This document shows, piece after piece, positions 60,111 to 64,000 of a DNA stretch of 64,000 nt. Origin of the DNA: Imbricaverruca yamaguchii (Eukaryota > Arthropoda > Thecostraca > Neoverrucidae); the NCBI GenBank assembly GCA_034440575.1, contig JAOTOL010001565.1:938001-1002000 (forward strand). The letters run 5' to 3'. Positions within the stretch are counted from its first letter, which is position 1. Every line of letters starts with the position of its first letter. Position numbers and translations under genes: made by a program. Under the pieces are notes generated by a model. It had not been told where the DNA came from and did not search any database. It saw nothing but the letters and a program-made list of their open reading frames with translations.

Positions 60111-60689
60111 GCATGGTAAGGAGGTGGTGGTAATCTGTAGATAACTGGTGGTGGGCTGAACATTGTCCGTGCCTGCGGCATCGTGTCCTCGCTTTGACTC
60201 GTCATTGCGGTCAGAAGCTGCGGTGACCTCATGTCCCATTTTGTGTGAATGGCTAAGTCTGCTAATAGCGTGGGTGTTTGTGTATGTACGCTTGCTTCTA
60301 TGTGCATACGTGTTTGTTTTTCTGGTGAGCAAATATTCCCAACCGGCAGCAAATGCGGCTTGCTCCGCGCCCAGCGCCTGCTCGCGACCCTGCTACTGGC
60401 GTCCTGCCATTTGACGATTAAACCATTGGAGAGCTGTTCACATGTTTGCAGTTGATGGCACTCGCTTCGATTCGACCGCTTCAGCCAGCCGTCGCTGGTT
60501 GATCGTGGGCTGAGGAGATTCGATCCGGCCAACTGACGTGGCTGACGGCAGTGGCTTGGGCCTGCTGCGTTGGCGTGCCTGTTTGAGCTGTCGCCTTAGC
60601 AACGTGATGCAATCAGACATACCCGACATCAAATTGGATATCTCCACATCCGATTCCCCACATCCGGATCTTGAGTCGTGATCAGTAAT
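60111..60689. other. Unique part of intron 6
   Basis: No repeat, RNA or coding feature recognised. Confidence 0.5.
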
Positions 60690-61215
60690 CCCTGACACGG
60701 CGCCTGACCAGTATCCGACCCGATACCTGACCTGTGTCTGGCCCAGTGCCTGGTCGGAATCTGACTCGGTACCCAACCAATATCTGAGACTGTACCTGAC
60801 CAGTATCTGGCCCGATATGTGACTTGTGTCTGACCCAGCACCTGACCAGTATCTGACCGGTACCCGACCAACATGTAAGCCGTGCCCTGGCCAGTATCCG
60901 ACACGGTACCTGACCTGTACCTGACTCTGTGCCGGACCAATATCTGACCCGGTTCCTGATCCAATATCCAATATCCTATGACCAATATCCTAAACGGTAT
61001 CTGGCATGATACCTGATCCAATACCTGATCTGTATCTGACACGGGACCTGACCGGTATCTGGCCGGGACCAATTCTGACCTGATCTGACCGGGTACCTGA
61101 CCAGATTCTGAACGGAACCAACATCTGACTGGGTACCTGACCAGCATCTGACCCGGTACCTGGGTTGTGTCTGACCGGTATCTGACCCTGTACCTGACCG
61201 GTGTCTGACCCGCCA
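60690..61215. repeat. Degenerate 20-25-bp tandem array in intron 6
   Basis: Units of ACCTGACCAGTATCTGACCC, then GGT, with frequent variants. The array runs to within about 15 bp of the exon 7 acceptor. Confidence 0.85.
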
Positions 61216-61229
61216 TGTGGTGCCTACAG

Positions 61230-61413
61230 CGCGTCAACACCTCCGCGATGGGGGGTCAGCTGCACAGCAGGAAGAGGGTGAGGCGGGTGACGGTGACGGA
61301 TCTGCTGCCGTACACCGAGTACCGGTTCCGAGCGCGGCTGCGGACCAGTTTGGCAGTCGGCGAGGACATGTGGTCGAAACCGGCCGAAGTGTCCGTGCAC
61401 ACCCTAGCCGCAG
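61230..61413 (+). CDS. dome: Domeless-like receptor, exon 7 (cytokine-binding module D2, second half)
   Basis: Residues 301-361, phase 0 in and phase 1 out. Acceptor TGGTGCCTACAG, donor GTCAGT at 61414. The translation RVNTSAMGGQ, then VTVTDLLPYTEYRFRARLRT, is the E-F strand region of an FNIII domain. It is followed by GEDMWSKPAEVSVHT, in which WSKPA (from Trp348) occupies the place of the WSXWS box of vertebrate class I receptors. Degeneration of this box is known for Drosophila Domeless. One sequon (NTS). Confidence 0.92.
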
Positions 61414-61703
61414 GTCAGTGTCCGGTCACCTGGGTCAGGGTCAGAGACCCGCCTGGTCACCGTGGACACGGGTCAGGAGTTTGGGTCTGTCGAGTTCATC
61501 ATGCACGTCGACCTCGTATGTCAAAGCCGGGTCACTAGGGTCATATGAGCACCAGTGTCGGGAGTGGGACTGGTGTGAAGACCGCTGCAGCGCCGTGGAT
61601 CGGTGCCGATGGTTTGGCCGTTGCTGATGACGAGGCTGGCCGTGCTGAGCTCGCCGCCTGCTGTTGGATCGCGACGCGCGCCTCACCGGCGGCCGTGTTT
61701 CAG
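61414..61703. other. Intron 7 (290 bp)
   Basis: Compact, with GTCAGT donor and CCGTGTTTCAG acceptor. No repeat recognised. Confidence 0.85.
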
Positions 61704-62021
61704 TGCCGGCGGCGGCGCCCACCGTCGAGCCGGGCTCCTTCCAGCTGGTGGGCGGCTCCGAGTCGCGCATCGTGTACGTGTACTGGCATCAGGTGGCGCC
61801 GCGCCAGCGCAATGGGCCCAACTTCACCTACTGCGTGACGGCCAGCCGGCCCGACGGCCAGCCGCTGCCGCACGTCACGCCCGACCGCGTCACGCCCGCC
61901 TACGCCCGCTTCAGCAACGTGACGCTGGAAGCGGTGCGCTTCGAGGTGGCCGCGTGCAACGGCGAGGGCCGGTCGCTCAACTCGACCAGCGTGACGGTGC
62001 CGGCTCGTACGGCCTTGTCAG
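61704..62021 (+). CDS. dome: Domeless-like receptor, exon 8 (fibronectin III domain)
   Basis: Residues 363-467, with Val362 split; phase 1 in and phase 1 out. Acceptor GGCCGTGTTTCAG, donor GTGGGT at 62022. A whole FNIII domain in one exon: VPAAAPTVEPGSFQLVGG (A strand), RIVYVYWHQVAPRQRNGPNF (B strand with Trp, C strand), TYCVTASRPDG (C strand) and FSNVTLEAVRFEVAACNGEG (E-F strands). It ends SVTVPARTALS. Three sequons (NFT, NVT, NST). It belongs to the membrane-proximal FNIII stalk. Confidence 0.93.
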
Positions 62022-62763
62022 GTGGGTGGTGCCGGCTGTCGGTCACAGCCGGCCGGCCGGCGGGATGGCGAGCGGAGGTGATAACGGTACACGTGTGTTT
62101 TGGAGATGGTTAGCGGACATGGGATGGGGGAGAAGGTGATTGGTGTCAATCTTGGGTATTGTGGGAGGGGCAGGTTCTAGATATTCCACTTTTGGAGAAA
62201 CATCTAACCTGGGACCACACCGGGCCAACAAATATGGATTCAGGACGGGTCCATGTAACGAGCTTAAAATATAAAATCAGGGACCACACATGCTTAGCGA
62301 AGCTGGGTTTAGGCCCCGCCCGTGGACTGGGCCCATCAAGTTTGGTCTGGCTTTTGAAACAACCGTTTATGGGTTAAACAAAAACTTTGATAAGAAAATA
62401 ATTATTACGTTTTACAGTGATAACTCAGTATGTGTTGCACCGATAATTCCTGTACCCCGCCGCCTCAATGTTCTGTACTGAGTGTCGTGCCCCAGTGCCC
62501 CGCCGCCTCTGTGTGTTACAGTGAGTGCCATCTCCCAGTGCCCCGCCGCCTCAGTGTGACAGTGAGTGCCATCTCCCAGTTCCCCGCCGCCTCAGTGTGT
62601 TACAGTGAGTGCCATCTCCCAGTGCCCCGCCGCCTCAGTGTGTTGCGGTGAGTGTCATCTCCCAGTGCGCCCGCCGCCTCAGTGTGTTACAGTGAGTGTC
62701 ATCTCCCAGTTCCCCGCCGCCTCCTCAGTGTGACGCGCAGTGTGACCTGATGTGCTGTTCCAG
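62022..62763. other. Intron 8 (0.74 kb)
   Basis: 62030-62455 is unremarkable; the rest is the 62460-62750 array. Confidence 0.8.
62460..62750. repeat. 41-44-bp tandem repeat before exon 9
   Basis: Unit CCCAGTGCCCCGCCGCCTCA, then GTGTGTTACAGTGAGTGCCA, then TCT, about 6 copies. Each copy contains several CAG trinucleotides preceded by pyrimidines, resembling the acceptor region. Confidence 0.92.
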
Positions 62764-62909
62764 CGGTATCGAAGCCGCACGCCGTCAAGCTGGTGGTGAG
62801 TGGCGACGGTCAGTACCAGCTGTCGTGGAAGCAGTACACCGGCCCGCCGGCCGACAGCTATACCATCTTCTGGTGCGAACACATGCGAGACCGGCCGTTC
62901 CAGTGTCAG
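62764..62909 (+). CDS. dome: Domeless-like receptor, exon 9 (next FNIII domain, first half)
   Basis: Residues 469-516, with Ala468 split; phase 1 in and phase 0 out. Acceptor GATGTGCTGTTCCAG, donor GTAAAC at 62910. The translation VSKPHAVKLVVSGDGQYQLS is followed by WKQYTGPPADSYTIFWCEHM and RDRPFQCQ. The YTIFWC...RDRPFQC stretch resembles a segment I associate with insect and crustacean Domeless proteins. The open frame stops being coding after the donor; the remaining FNIII, transmembrane and cytoplasmic exons must lie past 64000. Confidence 0.93.
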
Positions 62910-64000
62910 GTAAACACGTGGCCGTCATCTGTCTCTCATCTGCCACCGGATGGTCGGTTATTGCATGCTAGAGATGCTGCACATTTTGTGGTCGCTGGCC
63001 CTCACTGTTATGCATTGCATGTGTTATGCGGCTGCGTACTGCTAATACTGGTTTGTTTCCGCGTCGAAATGAAAACCATTATATTTGTGGAAGTGACCGT
63101 TATTATGGGAATATGTGCATATTGAAGTGGAAAGGCCTTCAGCACAATTCCCACAGAAGACGAAAAACTAGGCCGGTTCCGGTTAGCAATGAAACGGTAT
63201 TTATGTTGCGAGTTCGCTTTCTTTCGAACCAGAAGATGTCATGGAGCATCTTCGAGATAGTAGGAAATTGGGAATGGTTTCCAAATGGCATCATAAAACA
63301 AGCATCTTCATTTGCATGCGATGCTAGCTGAATTAATTTGGGCATGCTGTGCCGCTGCGTTGGGACGCGCAAGCTACAACAGCCTGAAGAATGTGGTGCT
63401 GAGCAACACAAATCAATATAGTTTAGCCTGCGTGCACCATTGCATCACATCAGGCTACCAATGTGGGGGGGGGGGCATTGGCACCCACCTGCACTATCCG
63501 GCACAACAGAACGCCCGCGTCGGGCCAATATCATGTCGCATCTGCCTGTCTAACCAGCTGGTGACTATTGTGTCACGTGGACAGTCAGTGTATAGCGTGT
63601 GCCGACTGCTTGAAATGGACGAAGGGCCTTTAAGCCGGCATAACTAACTAATTAGCAGCGCTGCACGCAACATTACCTGCCATTAAAGTTAAATAATCCT
63701 TATGGGATTGCTGTGCAGATTGTCAACTTCTTCATTAGTGCAAGAAAGGATTATTTTGCATTGTTCGTGTTATTGTGTTGTAGTTGTCCTTTGCTCTGCG
63801 TAAATATCAGTTTTGTTGTGGTCGGGTCGTGGGGAAATTTCGTCTCTCGAGTGATATAACTATTATTAGATATGCCATTGGATATCCTAATATGCTATTA
63901 GATAGCATATTAGGATTACCCCTAGGAGTACGACCGAATTCTTATCTCATATAGAGTGAAGAGCATATGGTGCTTTTAAAAAGATAGTTTCGTGTAAACC
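62910..64000. other. Intron 9, 5' part
   Basis: No exon recognised. It contains an 11-G run (63465-63475) and a tail-like GGCCTTTAAGCCGGCATAAC near 63625-63644. AT content rises towards the right edge. Confidence 0.6.
63885..63915. repeat. Perfect 14-bp inverted repeat
   Basis: TCCTAATATGCTAT (63885-63898) pairs with ATAGCATATTAGGA (63902-63915) across TAG. Possibly the end of a foldback element that continues past the window. Confidence 0.6.

Overview
This is eukaryotic DNA, most likely from an arthropod and possibly a crustacean. That placement is an inference from the gene family and from the repeat-heavy introns. The window holds one recognisable gene, on the + strand: the 5' two-fifths or so of a Domeless-type class I cytokine receptor, the invertebrate JAK/STAT pathway receptor. 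Nine coding exons can be placed between 5080 and 62909. They have canonical GT/AG junctions and matching phases and join into a 516-codon open frame: signal peptide, an N-terminal Cys-rich domain, a two-domain cytokine-binding module with the C-X9-C-X-W signature, a complete fibronectin III domain and the first half of another. The transmembrane and STAT-docking parts lie beyond the right edge. I found no second protein gene.

Layout: 1-4800 is upstream repeat-rich sequence with a 62-bp minisatellite; 4810-5079 is a CpG-rich putative promoter; exon 1 is at 5080; intron 1 is 24.4 kb; exons 2, 3 and 4 lie at 29.6, 32.7 and 33.6 kb; intron 4 is 9.8 kb; exon 5 is at 43.6 kb; intron 5 is 16 kb; exons 6-9 cluster at 59.7-62.9 kb; intron 9 runs off the end.

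Most intronic DNA is minisatellite. More than twenty unrelated arrays have units of 20-95 bp, and the largest are 24 bp x about 77, 62 bp x 25, 23 bp x about 57, 39 bp x about 26, 46 bp x 13 and 52 bp x 12. They create long open frames on both strands that are not genes. In at least two introns the array appears to have grown from the splice donor itself.

Mobile DNA is non-autonomous. There are tRNA-headed SINEs with target-site duplications, a set of 35-52 bp insertions made only of a SINE-like 3' tail but still flanked by 10-14 bp duplications, a long palindromic foldback element carrying a nested SINE, a CAGGG-ended hAT-like MITE, and a two-module dispersed family with one copy that has long terminal inverted repeats. 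Exon joins, phases, repeats and duplications are read directly from the sequence. Family names rest on motifs and were not searched against databases.
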